Origin: Proteobacteria bacterium SG_bin6
Lineage (GTDB): Bacteria > Pseudomonadota > Alphaproteobacteria > Sphingomonadales > Sphingomonadaceae
DNA: 47,466 nt
Assembly (NCBI GenBank): GCA_002083435.1
Contig: LWDJ01000022.1
Location: 1-47,466 of the forward strand
Direction: 5' to 3'
Both the position numbers and the translations under genes were made by a program. This document shows positions 30,170 through 38,123 of this stretch, in pieces; positions within the stretch are counted from its first letter, which is position 1; the number at the start of each line of letters is the position of its first letter. Under the pieces are notes generated by a model. That model ran no database searches and was not told where the DNA came from. It saw only the letters and a program-made list of their open reading frames with translations.

Positions 30170-31291
30170 TTGACCGCCAAGCTCTGGGGGATGCCCGGCT
30201 CGCTCTACACCGCGCGGGCGCGCAGCTATCTGATCAAGCAGCATTTCGCCTTTGAAGAGGCGATCCCCGGCGATCCCGGCTGGCCGGAGGTGACCAAGGC
30301 CGTGGGGCGCTGGATCATCCCGGTGCTACAGCTTGCTGACGGCACGCTGATCCAGGACGGCGTCGCGATCATCGACCATATCGAGGTGCAGGGCGCGCGC
30401 CGCTCGGCCTATCCTGCGACGCCGCGCCACCGGGCGATCGCCCATGTCTTCGAGCTTTATGGCGGTGAGGGGTTGCTGCGGCCGGCGATGCATTATCGCT
30501 GGAATTTCGATGACGCGAACCTGGACTTCCTGCGCACCGATTTCGTCCGCGCGCTGTTCCCCGGGGCGACCCCCGAGGTGGAAGCGGCGGTGTTCGATAA
30601 CGCCAGCGGCCGGATGCGCCGCGCGCGCGACGGCTTTGGCGTCTCGCCCGAAACGGCGGGGGCGGTGGAGGCAAGCTATCACCGCTTCCTCGCGCTGCTC
30701 GACGCGCATCTGGCCAAGCACCCCTATCTGCTCGGCGGCGCGCCTACGCTGGGCGATTATGCGCTAATCGGGCCGCTGTTCGCGCATCTGGGGCGCGATC
30801 CGTACCCCCTCGCCGAGATGCAGCGCCGCGCCTATCACGTCTGGCGCTGGGTCGAGCGGATGAACCGACCTCAGGCGCTGCTCGACGGCTATCCAAGCGA
30901 GGCGCTGATCGCCGATGACGGCGTGCCGGAGACGCTCGCCGCGCTGCTCCGCTTCGTCGCCGAGGATTATCTGCCGGAGCTAGCGGCTCATGTCGCCTTC
31001 GCCAACGACTGGCTCGCCGAACGACCGGCGCTGGCGCCGGGGACCAACGGGCTCGACAGCCCCGGCGCGCGGGCGATCGGCAAGGCGCGGTTCGATTGGC
31101 ATGGGCACAGCATCGAGACGCTGGTGATGCCCTATCGCTTCTGGCTGCTCGACCGCTTGCAGGCGGCGCTCACGCCGGAGGGCAAGGCGCTGCTGGAGGA
31201 AACCGGGCTCGGCGCACTCGCGACTTTGCGGACAAACCGGCCGGTCGAACGGGTGGACAATCTGGAGGTGTGGGGCGCGGCCTCGAACTAG
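30170..31291 (+). CDS. Glutathione S-transferase-like protein, extended
   Basis: The N-terminal part (LWGMPGSLYTARARSYLIKQHFAFEE, then GRWIIPVLQLADGTLIQDGVAIIDHIE) is a thioredoxin-fold GST domain with the cis-proline and the DG-xx-I glutathione-binding stretch. An alpha-helical domain follows (YLLGGAPTLGDYALIGPLFAHLGRDPYP). At about 373 residues it is far longer than a standard GST (about 210); roughly 140 extra residues follow the GST fold. TTG at 30170 is preferred because AGGGAGAGG lies just upstream; an ATG at 30113 would add a basic, unmatched leader. The substrate is not known. Confidence 0.82.
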   Translation: MTAKLWGMPGSLYTARARSYLIKQHFAFEEAIPGDPGWPEVTKAVGRWIIPVLQLADGTLIQDGVAIIDHIEVQGARRSAYPATPRHRAIAHVFELYGGEGLLRPAMHYRWNFDDANLDFLRTDFVRALFPGATPEVEAAVFDNASGRMRRARDGFGVSPETAGAVEASYHRFLALLDAHLAKHPYLLGGAPTLGDYALIGPLFAHLGRDPYPLAEMQRRAYHVWRWVERMNRPQALLDGYPSEALIADDGVPETLAALLRFVAEDYLPELAAHVAFANDWLAERPALAPGTNGLDSPGARAIGKARFDWHGHSIETLVMPYRFWLLDRLQAALTPEGKALLEETGLGALATLRTNRPVERVDNLEVWGAASN

Positions 31292-31309
31292 CGCGGCAGC
31301 CGGGCCTCT

Positions 31310-32323
31310 TCACGCCACCGGCGGCTCGCCGGGCAGCACCACCGCGACCCGCAAGCCGCCGAGCGGTGACCGGCTCGCCTCGATCCGGCCGTGATGCGCC
31401 TCGACGATCGCCTGCGCGGTCGCGAAGGCGAGCGACAAATGGGTGAGCGATTCCTCGGGCAGATCGGCGGCGCGGTAGAAGGGCTCGAACAGCTGCTGCG
31501 CCAGATCGATATCGACGCCGGGCGCGCTGTCATCCACCGTCAGTTCCCAGGCGCCGCCGCGTGGCTCGGCGCCGAGCAGGATGCGGCCGCCACGCGGGGT
31601 GTAGCGAAGGCTATGCTCGATCAGCGCGCCGAGCAGCTGCTCGATTTGCGCGCCGTCCCAACGCGGCAGGCCACCGCTGGCGGCGCGTGGCGCCAGCTCC
31701 AGCGCGACCCCGGCCTTGTCGGCGAGTGGCTGCGCGACGAAACCTGCGTTGCGCATCAGCGCGCCGGGATCGGTAGGGACGAGCGCAACCGGCAGGCGCC
31801 CGAGATCGGCGAGCGCGACCGCGCGGAGATCCTCGACGATCCGCGCCAGCCGGACGACCGGCTGGAGCCGCGCTTCGCTGGCACCCTCCGCCTCGGCGGC
31901 GGCGACGAGCGCCTCGACCGGCACGCGCATCTCCTCGGCGATCGCGACCAACCAGGTGCGCCGCGAACGCTCGGTCCGCTCGCGTGCGTCGGCGATGCGC
32001 GCCAGGTTGCGAAGGCCCTGCGCCACCTCGAATGGGGCGGTTTCGTCGAGCGGCACCGGCTCACGCGCGCCCACCGCCTCGGTGGCGGCGAGCAGCCGCG
32101 CATGGAGGGCTGCATGGCGCCGGGCAAAGCCACGTGCGACCAGCGCGACCCCGCCGAGCGCCACCAGCAGCACCACGCCGATGGCGAGCAGCTGCGGCGC
32201 CAGCCGGGTCTCGCCGCGCAGGCTTAGCGCCACTAGCAGCGCCCCCGCCGCGAGCAGCGCGAGCACCACGATCGCCCCGGCGGCAACGACGAACGATAGA
32301 AACAACCGACGAGCGACGCGCAA
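31310..32323 (-). CDS. Degenerate sensor histidine kinase-like membrane protein
   Basis: This 337-residue protein has two membrane helices (about residues 8-34 and 43-64), a linker and a histidine-kinase-like region. At the place of the phospho-acceptor motif SHELRTPL it reads AEEMRVPV (129-136), so the histidine is Glu130. The N-box asparagine is His237 (LIEHSLRYTP). The G1 aspartate D265 and F-box LFEPFYRA remain, but the G2 glycines are lost (LTHLSLAF). Phosphotransfer is therefore unlikely; a signalling pseudokinase is inferred. No response regulator is adjacent. The TTG start is supported by AGGGGAAG four bases upstream. The frame is intact throughout. Confidence 0.8.
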   Translation of the reverse strand: MRVARRLFLSFVVAAGAIVVLALLAAGALLVALSLRGETRLAPQLLAIGVVLLVALGGVALVARGFARRHAALHARLLAATEAVGAREPVPLDETAPFEVAQGLRNLARIADARERTERSRRTWLVAIAEEMRVPVEALVAAAEAEGASEARLQPVVRLARIVEDLRAVALADLGRLPVALVPTDPGALMRNAGFVAQPLADKAGVALELAPRAASGGLPRWDGAQIEQLLGALIEHSLRYTPRGGRILLGAEPRGGAWELTVDDSAPGVDIDLAQQLFEPFYRAADLPEESLTHLSLAFATAQAIVEAHHGRIEASRSPLGGLRVAVVLPGEPPVA

Positions 32324-32377
32324 CCAACTTCCCCTGACTTCAGCCGCCCCTAACGCCTGTGTGCGGGCGGGGGAAGC

Positions 32378-33127
32378 TCAAGCCGCGGCGATCGCGGCGA
32401 GCACGGGCGCGGCCCATTCGGGGCGGCAGATCAGCAGATCGGGCAGGCGCGGATCGGCGCAGTTATAGACGAGCCTGCTGCCGTCGATCCGCGAGGCGTG
32501 GCAGCCGGCGGCGAGCGCGACCGCGGCGGGCGCGCAATTGTCCCACTCATATTGCCCGCCGGCGTGGAGATAGATGTCGGCGGCGCCGGTCAGCACCGCC
32601 ATCGCCTTGAACCCGGCCGAGCCCATCGGCACCAGCTCGCCACCGAGCGCGTCGGCGACCGGGCCGGCGATCGCGGGCGGTCGCGAGTCGCTGATCGCGA
32701 TGCGTGGCCGTCCGCCATGCGGCGCGGGAAGAGCGGGGGGCTGATCCGACGAGAAGGTGCGGCCCGAGGCGGGCAGGGTTACCGCGCCGACACGCGGCAC
32801 GCCGTCGATCGCGAGCCCGACATGCACCGCCCAGTCGGGCGAGCGGCAGCAAAAGCCGCGCGTGCCGTCGAGCGGGTCGACGATCCACACCCGATGCGCG
32901 GCACAGCGCGCGCCATCGTCCTGCGATTCCTCCGACAGGATGAAATCGTCGGGCCGCGCGGCGTGGAGGCGATCGAGAATCAGGCGGTTCGCTTCGAAAT
33001 CGCCGCGATTGCCGAGCTGGTCGCCGCAGCAATCGTCATCCCCGAGCAAGGCGCGCAGCAGATCGCCGGCCTCGATCGCGATCGCGCGGGCGAGCGCGGC
33101 GTCGGACAGGGCGGGATCGCTAAGCAT
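32378..33127 (-). CDS. cysQ: Inositol monophosphatase-fold phosphatase, CysQ-like (3'(2'),5'-bisphosphate nucleotidase)
   Basis: The family removes phosphate in a metal-dependent way; CysQ converts PAP to AMP, recycling the by-product of sulfate assimilation. The protein has about 249 residues. Key sequences are ILSEESQDDG (metal-binding Glu-Glu), WIVDPLDGTRGF (the Asp-Pro-Leu-Asp-Gly-Thr metal site) and YEWDNCAPAAVALAAG with the C-terminal aspartate. CysQ is favoured over inositol phosphatase by GQYEWDNCAP, but substrate is not proven. It sits next to unrelated genes. Confidence 0.82.
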   Translation of the reverse strand: MLSDPALSDAALARAIAIEAGDLLRALLGDDDCCGDQLGNRGDFEANRLILDRLHAARPDDFILSEESQDDGARCAAHRVWIVDPLDGTRGFCCRSPDWAVHVGLAIDGVPRVGAVTLPASGRTFSSDQPPALPAPHGGRPRIAISDSRPPAIAGPVADALGGELVPMGSAGFKAMAVLTGAADIYLHAGGQYEWDNCAPAAVALAAGCHASRIDGSRLVYNCADPRLPDLLICRPEWAAPVLAAIAAA

Positions 33128-33179
33128 TACCGGCCTCTCGTGACACAAAAGCGGCGCCAAAGCGAGCGTCCGCGCGCGC

Positions 33180-33404
33180 TCAGCCTTCGTCGGCGCGCTG
33201 GCGATCGAGCGAATCGATAATGCGCGCGCCCGCCATGAACACCGCGATCGGGCATACCGCGAACAGCAACCAGCCGCCGGGGCCGGGATATTGCTGCAGA
33301 TAATGCACCCCACGCTCCACCGCGCCGTTCGCCAGCCCGAAAATCACCAGAAAGGCCTCGAACTTGTTCTTGATGACGAACAGCTGGGCAAAGCGCGCGA
33401 ACAT
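33180..33404 (-). CDS. Small membrane protein of unknown function
   Basis: This 74-residue protein starts MFARFAQLFVIKNKFEAFLV and has two hydrophobic stretches (about residues 16-26 and 43-58, GWLLFAVCPIAVFMAGAR), ending with a charged tail. The family is not named here, but the compact arrangement and normal codon use suggest a real gene. ATG at 33404 is used; the longer frame to 33449 would begin in the leader. It lies between astB and the cysQ-like gene. Confidence 0.65.
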   Translation of the reverse strand: MFARFAQLFVIKNKFEAFLVIFGLANGAVERGVHYLQQYPGPGGWLLFAVCPIAVFMAGARIIDSLDRQRADEG

Positions 33405-33456
33405 GCCAAAAGTTAAGCAAACCTCGCGCCAAGCCGGGATTTCCGCCATTTGGGTG

Positions 33457-34722
33457 TTAAGCGGCGTGGTTAACTGTCAGTAAATCCGACAGGTCGAGCA
33501 GCGCGAACAGGCGCGCTCGCGCTGTTTCGATGCGCGCGATCAGCGCGGGATCGGCGATTTCTCCGGCGCGGATCGACTCGGGCCATTCGGCCTCGATCAG
33601 CGCGGCGAGCCGGTCGAGCTTCGCGGCATCGACCAGGAAGCGCGGATCGACCCTCGCCGGATCGGCGACGACGCGCAGGCGCAGGCACGCCGGGCCGCCG
33701 CCATTCGCCATCGACTCGCGCACATCAACGACCTCAAGCCGGCGGATCGGCCCGTTGCCCGCGACCATCTCCTGCAGCCACGGCCAGACGCGGGGATGCG
33801 CTTCGGCCTCGCGCGGCAGGATCAGCGCCATGCCGCCCTCGGGCAAGCTCACCAGCTGCGCGTTGAACAGATAGGAGCGCACCGCGTCCTCCAGGCTCAC
33901 CGCGCTCGCCGGCACCTCGACGATCTGGACCGAGGGCAGCTTGGCGCGGAGGGTGGCATAAAAGTCGCCCTGCACCGCGAACGCCTGTTGGTGGGTGAAC
34001 AGCACCTGCTCGTTCGCCACCGCGACCACGTCGTTATGGAACGCGCCGGCGGCGATCGCCTGCGGGCTTTGCTGGACGAACAGCAAGCGCTCGGGATCGA
34101 GACCGTGCGCGCGCGCCACCGCCTCGCTCGCCTGCCGGGCCTGGCGCGCGGGGAACGGGCCGCCGGGCTCACCATAGACGAACACCTCGATCCCGGGCGC
34201 GTCATGCCGCTCGGCGAGGCGCATATGGTTGGCGGCGCCCTCGTCGCCGAACGGCGCGGGGATCGGCGCGTGGACCGCGAAGCTCGCGTCGGCGAAGGCG
34301 AGGCGCAGCTGGGCGAGCGTCTCGGCGGCTTCATGGCTGCGATGCGGCATTGTCACCAGATTGGCGACGGTCAGGTGGCAGCGCCCGTCGGCGGTATCGG
34401 GCGCGGGGGAGACTGTCGCGGCGTTCGCGGCCCACATCGCCGAGGCGGAGAGCGCCTGCGCCTGCACATGGCGCGGCGCGCGCGCATAATCGGTATGGAG
34501 TGCGGCGAGCCAGCGATGATCGGGCCGGGCATGGGGCAGCAAAATGCCCTGGGCGAGCCCCAGCGCGAGATTGGCGCGCATCTTCGCCAGCCCCTGCAGC
34601 GCCGCAGCGCGCGGGTGCGAGGTGGCGCCGGCATTGCTGGTCGCGGCGAGATTGCCAGGCGAGAGGCCGGCATAATTGTGGCTGGGGCCGACGATCCCGT
34701 CGAAATTGATTTCGCGCAGCAT
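33457..34722 (-). CDS. astB: N-succinylarginine dihydrolase
   Basis: AstB removes two ammonia and CO2 from N2-succinylarginine to give succinylornithine. The 421-residue length is close to the usual 440-450. Diagnostic sequences are NFDGIVGPSHNYAGLSPGNLAA at the N-terminus, a histidine in GAFHNDVVAVANEQVLF, and NGGGPACLRLRVV with the catalytic cysteine near the C-terminus. It is 94 bp after astA, and that gap carries a REP-like half-repeat. Confidence 0.95.
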   Translation of the reverse strand: MLREINFDGIVGPSHNYAGLSPGNLAATSNAGATSHPRAAALQGLAKMRANLALGLAQGILLPHARPDHRWLAALHTDYARAPRHVQAQALSASAMWAANAATVSPAPDTADGRCHLTVANLVTMPHRSHEAAETLAQLRLAFADASFAVHAPIPAPFGDEGAANHMRLAERHDAPGIEVFVYGEPGGPFPARQARQASEAVARAHGLDPERLLFVQQSPQAIAAGAFHNDVVAVANEQVLFTHQQAFAVQGDFYATLRAKLPSVQIVEVPASAVSLEDAVRSYLFNAQLVSLPEGGMALILPREAEAHPRVWPWLQEMVAGNGPIRRLEVVDVRESMANGGGPACLRLRVVADPARVDPRFLVDAAKLDRLAALIEAEWPESIRAGEIADPALIARIETARARLFALLDLSDLLTVNHAA

Positions 34723-34764
34723 TTGTTTCCCCTCTCCGGCAGGCCTGACCCTGCACCGATTTTG

Positions 34765-34794
34765 TGGACCCCGGGGTCAAGCCCGGGGCGACGG
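34765..34794. repeat. REP-like half-repeat between astA and astB
   Basis: This 30-base stretch (core GACCCCGGGGTCAAGCCCGG) closely matches the reverse complement of the left arm of the repeat at 30006-30088. It contains the self-complementary GACCCCGGGGTC. It lies between astA and astB, where a hairpin could alter relative expression. Confidence 0.65.
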
Positions 34795-34816
34795 TCATGC
34801 GTTGCTGGGCGTCGTG

Positions 34817-35833
34817 CTACCGCCCGACATGGATGACCTCGTCATCCACCGTCACGCCGAGCAGCGCGGCGGTCGCGGTGTCGAGTACCACGCCGTCGCC
34901 CGCCAAACGCACCGTGCCATAGGCGCAGCGGAAATCGCCGAGCCGGCCCGCCGCGACCAGCGCCGACTGGCCCCCATCATCATCGATCGCGATGACCGGT
35001 GAGGTCGTCGCCTCGCGCACCGAACGGACCTGGTCGGTACGCGCGGTCATCGTCGGGCCGCCATCGAAGATGTCGATATATTTCTCGAACGCGAAGCCCT
35101 CATTCTCCAGCATCCGCATCGCGGCGCGGCCCGAGGGGTGGGGGATGCCGATCGCCGCGCGCGCCGTCTCCGAAAGCATCGCGATGTAGATGGGGTGCTT
35201 GGGGAAGAGATCCGCGATGAACTGGTGGCCGTGGGTCGCGTTGAAGCGATCGGCGTCCTGGAAATTCATCCCGAAAAAGCGTCCCGCAAGGCCGTCCCAG
35301 AAAGGCGAACCGCCCGCCTCGTCGATCACCCCGCGCAGCTCCGCCAGGATGCGTTCGGCGAAGCGCGGACGGTGGCTCGCGATGAACAGATAGCGGCTGC
35401 GCGCGAGCAGCATCCCCAGGCCCCCCGCCCGCTCGCCGGGGTGGAGGAACAGCCCGCCGACCTCGCTGCACCCCTCAAGATCGGTGGTGAGGGTCAGCAG
35501 TTCGGCGCGGAACGTGCGGTTCAGCTCCTTGCTGTGCTGGGTCAGCGTGCCGATGCGGTAGCTGTAGAAGGGGTGGCGCTGGCCGACATGGGTGAACAGC
35601 TGGCAGGTGCCGCGCACCTCGCCGGTTTCGGCGTTTTCCAGCACCAGCAGGAACAGCTCGTCGGCGGCGTCGCCGGCCTCGCCCTGCGCGAAGGCGGCGC
35701 GCGCCCGATCGAGCTTGGTCTTCAGCGCCGGCTTGTCGGGCGGCAGGTTGGTGAAGCCGCCCCCGGTCAGCTTCGCCATCTCATAGAGATGCTGCAAATC
35801 CTCGTCGCGCGCGGCGCGGATGCGGTAGCTCAC
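34817..35833 (-). CDS. astA: Arginine N-succinyltransferase
   Basis: AstA transfers succinyl from succinyl-CoA to the alpha-amino group of arginine, the first step of the AST pathway. The protein has 338 residues. It shows IRAARDEDLQHLYEMAKLTGGGFTNLP, YSYRIGTLTQHSKEL, SEVGGLFLHPGERAGGLGMLLARSRYLFIA and HPIYIAMLSETARAAIG. GTG at 35833 is chosen because it begins the family start (SYRIRAA) and overlaps the upstream M20 gene's stop as GTGA. A longer frame to 35992 lies inside that gene. Confidence 0.95.
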   Translation of the reverse strand: MSYRIRAARDEDLQHLYEMAKLTGGGFTNLPPDKPALKTKLDRARAAFAQGEAGDAADELFLLVLENAETGEVRGTCQLFTHVGQRHPFYSYRIGTLTQHSKELNRTFRAELLTLTTDLEGCSEVGGLFLHPGERAGGLGMLLARSRYLFIASHRPRFAERILAELRGVIDEAGGSPFWDGLAGRFFGMNFQDADRFNATHGHQFIADLFPKHPIYIAMLSETARAAIGIPHPSGRAAMRMLENEGFAFEKYIDIFDGGPTMTARTDQVRSVREATTSPVIAIDDDGGQSALVAAGRLGDFRCAYGTVRLAGDGVVLDTATAALLGVTVDDEVIHVGR

Positions 35834-37026
35834 AAGTCCCCCAGTCTGGCGATGGTGAGTGCCGAGAGCGCGGCGCGTTCGGCCAGGCTGTCGACGATCA
35901 GGAATTCGTCGCTCGAATGGATCGCGCCACCGCGCGCGCCCATCGTATCGACCACCGGCACGCCGCAGGCGGCGATGTTGTTGCCGTCGCACACCCCGCC
36001 GGTATCGCGCCAGGCGATGACGAGGCCCAGCTCGGCGCCGGCGCGCTTCACCGTGTCGAACAGGGCGGCGGCGCCGGCGTCGATCGGCTTGGGCGGACGG
36101 TTAAAGGCACCGTGGCGCTCGATCCGCACCTCGTGCGCGGCGGCGACGGTGGCGACGGCGTCTGCCAGCAGCGCCTCGGCCCGGACGATCGCGCCGGCAT
36201 CCTTGGGGCGGAAATTCACCCGCAGCAGCGCGAATTCGGGCACGACATTGTTCGGCCCGCCGCCCTCGATCCGCGCGGGGTTGACGCTCAACCCATCGCC
36301 TTTGCCGGCGGCGAGTCGCAGCGCGAGATCGGCGGCGGCGACGATCGCGTTGCGCCCTTCCTCGGGGTTGCGGCCCGCATGGGCGCTGCGCCCGCGCACC
36401 ACGAGCGAAAAATTGCCCGTGCCGCCACGCGCGCCGGCGAGTGTGCCATCGGGCAGCGCCGGCTCGTACGTGAGCGCCGCCCGCTTGCCCCGCGCGACCT
36501 GCTCGATCAGCGCCGAGGAAGAGAGCGATCCCGTCTCCTCGTCCGAATTGATCATCACCTGATAGCCGATCCGGTCCGCGCCGGGCGCACCTTCGATCGC
36601 CAGCAGCGCCGCGAGCAACAGCGCGAGCCCGCCCTTCATGTCGGCGACGCCCGGGCCGTTCAGCACCCCCGGCTCCAGCCAGGTCAGCGTCTGAAAGGGA
36701 TGATCGGCGGGATAGACCGTGTCCATATGCCCGGTGAAGAGCAGTTGCACCGGCGCTTCCGGCCGCACCGTCAGCAGCAGATGCGCGCCGTGCTCGAGCG
36801 CCACCACGCCGCCATCGGCCAGCACGGTTTCGACCGGCGCGGGCGGGACGAGCGCCAGCGCCCCGGGCAGCGCCGCGAAAGCATCGGCGAGCAGCCCGGC
36901 CATCGTCCGCAGTCCCGCCAGATTGCGGGTGCCGGAATTGACCGTGGCCCAGGCCTCCACCCAGCCGAGCATCGGCGCCGCCCGCGCCCGCTCGATCAGC
37001 GAATGTTCCAACCCGCTCAGCCCCAT
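35830..37026 (-). CDS. M20-family metallohydrolase of the ast cluster
   Basis: This protein of about 398 residues has the M20 dimetal site: LFTGHMDTVYP (His and Asp), GPGVADMKGGLALL (bridging Asp), INSDEETGS (catalytic Glu and metal Glu), and AIHSSDEF with the C-terminal histidine. The dimerisation domain has RSAHAGRNPEEGRNAI. It is translationally coupled to astA. M20 enzymes hydrolyse amide bonds of N-acyl amino acids or peptides, so it could remove succinate from succinylglutamate or succinylornithine; this is inference. ATG at 37026 is used; a longer frame from 37095 crosses the divergent promoter. Confidence 0.85.
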   Translation of the reverse strand: MGLSGLEHSLIERARAAPMLGWVEAWATVNSGTRNLAGLRTMAGLLADAFAALPGALALVPPAPVETVLADGGVVALEHGAHLLLTVRPEAPVQLLFTGHMDTVYPADHPFQTLTWLEPGVLNGPGVADMKGGLALLLAALLAIEGAPGADRIGYQVMINSDEETGSLSSSALIEQVARGKRAALTYEPALPDGTLAGARGGTGNFSLVVRGRSAHAGRNPEEGRNAIVAAADLALRLAAGKGDGLSVNPARIEGGGPNNVVPEFALLRVNFRPKDAGAIVRAEALLADAVATVAAAHEVRIERHGAFNRPPKPIDAGAAALFDTVKRAGAELGLVIAWRDTGGVCDGNNIAACGVPVVDTMGARGGAIHSSDEFLIVDSLAERAALSALTIARLGDL

Positions 37027-37106
37027 GGATTTCGCCTCTAGCCGGTTCGTTTTGCCGCCGCCACCCAATTGCTTTCGCACAAGTGTTGGGCTCAATTGGC
37101 AGGCAG

Positions 37107-37571
37107 ATGAGCTATGACCTCGCCAAGTTCGTGCATCTGACCGGCGTGATCATGCTGCTCGGCAATGTGACCGCGACCGCGATCTGGAAATTCTTCGCCG
37201 ATCGCACCGACGATCCCCGCATCATCGCCTTCGCGCAGCGGCTGGTGACGATCACCGATTGGTGGCTCACCTTCTGGGGTGTGATCCTGACGATCGCGGG
37301 CGGCTATGCGATGGCGTGGATCGCGGGCCTCGATCTGTGGGCGACCGACTGGCTGTTCTGGGGGCAGGCCTTGTTCTTCGGCGGCGGGCTGATGTGGCTG
37401 GGGTTGCTGGTGCCGCTGCAAATCCGCCAGGCGAAGGCGGCGCGCGGGTTCGCGGGGGCAGCGGAGGTGCCGGCGAGCTATCGCCGCGACGCGCGCGCCT
37501 GGCTCGTCTGGGGGCTGATCGCAACGGTGCCGCTCGTCGCGGCGGTTTGGGTGATGGTGGCGAAGCCCTGA
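37107..37571 (+). CDS. DUF2269-like integral membrane protein
   Basis: This 154-residue protein is nearly all membrane: four hydrophobic helices at about residues 7-26, 51-71, 80-103 and 132-151. The start MSYDLAKFVHLTGVIMLLGNVTATAIWKF with its early histidine is typical of DUF2269. Function is unknown. ATG at 37107 starts the family match and lies 80 bp from the divergent M20 gene. Confidence 0.78.
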   Translation: MSYDLAKFVHLTGVIMLLGNVTATAIWKFFADRTDDPRIIAFAQRLVTITDWWLTFWGVILTIAGGYAMAWIAGLDLWATDWLFWGQALFFGGGLMWLGLLVPLQIRQAKAARGFAGAAEVPASYRRDARAWLVWGLIATVPLVAAVWVMVAKP

Positions 37572-37640
37572 GCGATCCAGTTCGTCCCCCTGGGGCAGGA
37601 TCCTTTGCGGGTCAGCCGCGCGACGATAGCGCGCGCCGTG

Positions 37641-38123
37641 TCACCCCAAATGCCCCGCGAACGCCGCCATCATCTCGCGGTACAGCTGCTGCTTGAAGTC
37701 CACCGCCAGATCGACGACCGAGCTGGCATGGACCCAGCGCCAGGCGCGGAATTCCTGGTGCTCGGTCGCGATGTCGATGTCGCTGTCTTGCCCCAGGAAG
37801 CGGAACAGGAACCAGCGCTGGCGCTGGCCGCGCCATTTGCCCTGCCAGACGCGGCCGATCATGGCGTCGGGCAGATCGTAATACAGCTCGTGCGGCGCCT
37901 CCGCGATCAGCTCGAGATGTTCGGGGCGGATGCCGGTTTCCTCGCCCAGCTCGCGGATGGCGGCGGCGAGCGCGTCCTCGCCGGGGTCGATCCCGCCCTG
38001 GGGCGGCTGCCACGCCTCCAGCTTCTGGTCCATCCGCTGGCCGACGAACACCAGCCCCTCGCGGTTGATCACCAGCATCCCCGCGCAGGGACGATAGGGT
38101 AGGCTGGCCTGGTCGATGCTCAC
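37641..38123 (-). CDS. rppH: RNA pyrophosphohydrolase
   Basis: RppH removes pyrophosphate from the 5' triphosphate of mRNA, triggering decay. The 160-residue protein has YRPCAGMLVINREGLVFVGQR, WQPPQGGIDPGE and the full Nudix box GGIDPGEDALAAAIRELGEE plus TGI. It ends with WRWVHASSVVDLAVDFKQQLY, as in alphaproteobacterial RppH. GTG at 38123 overlaps the upstream esterase stop as GTGA. Confidence 0.95.
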   Translation of the reverse strand: MSIDQASLPYRPCAGMLVINREGLVFVGQRMDQKLEAWQPPQGGIDPGEDALAAAIRELGEETGIRPEHLELIAEAPHELYYDLPDAMIGRVWQGKWRGQRQRWFLFRFLGQDSDIDIATEHQEFRAWRWVHASSVVDLAVDFKQQLYREMMAAFAGHLG

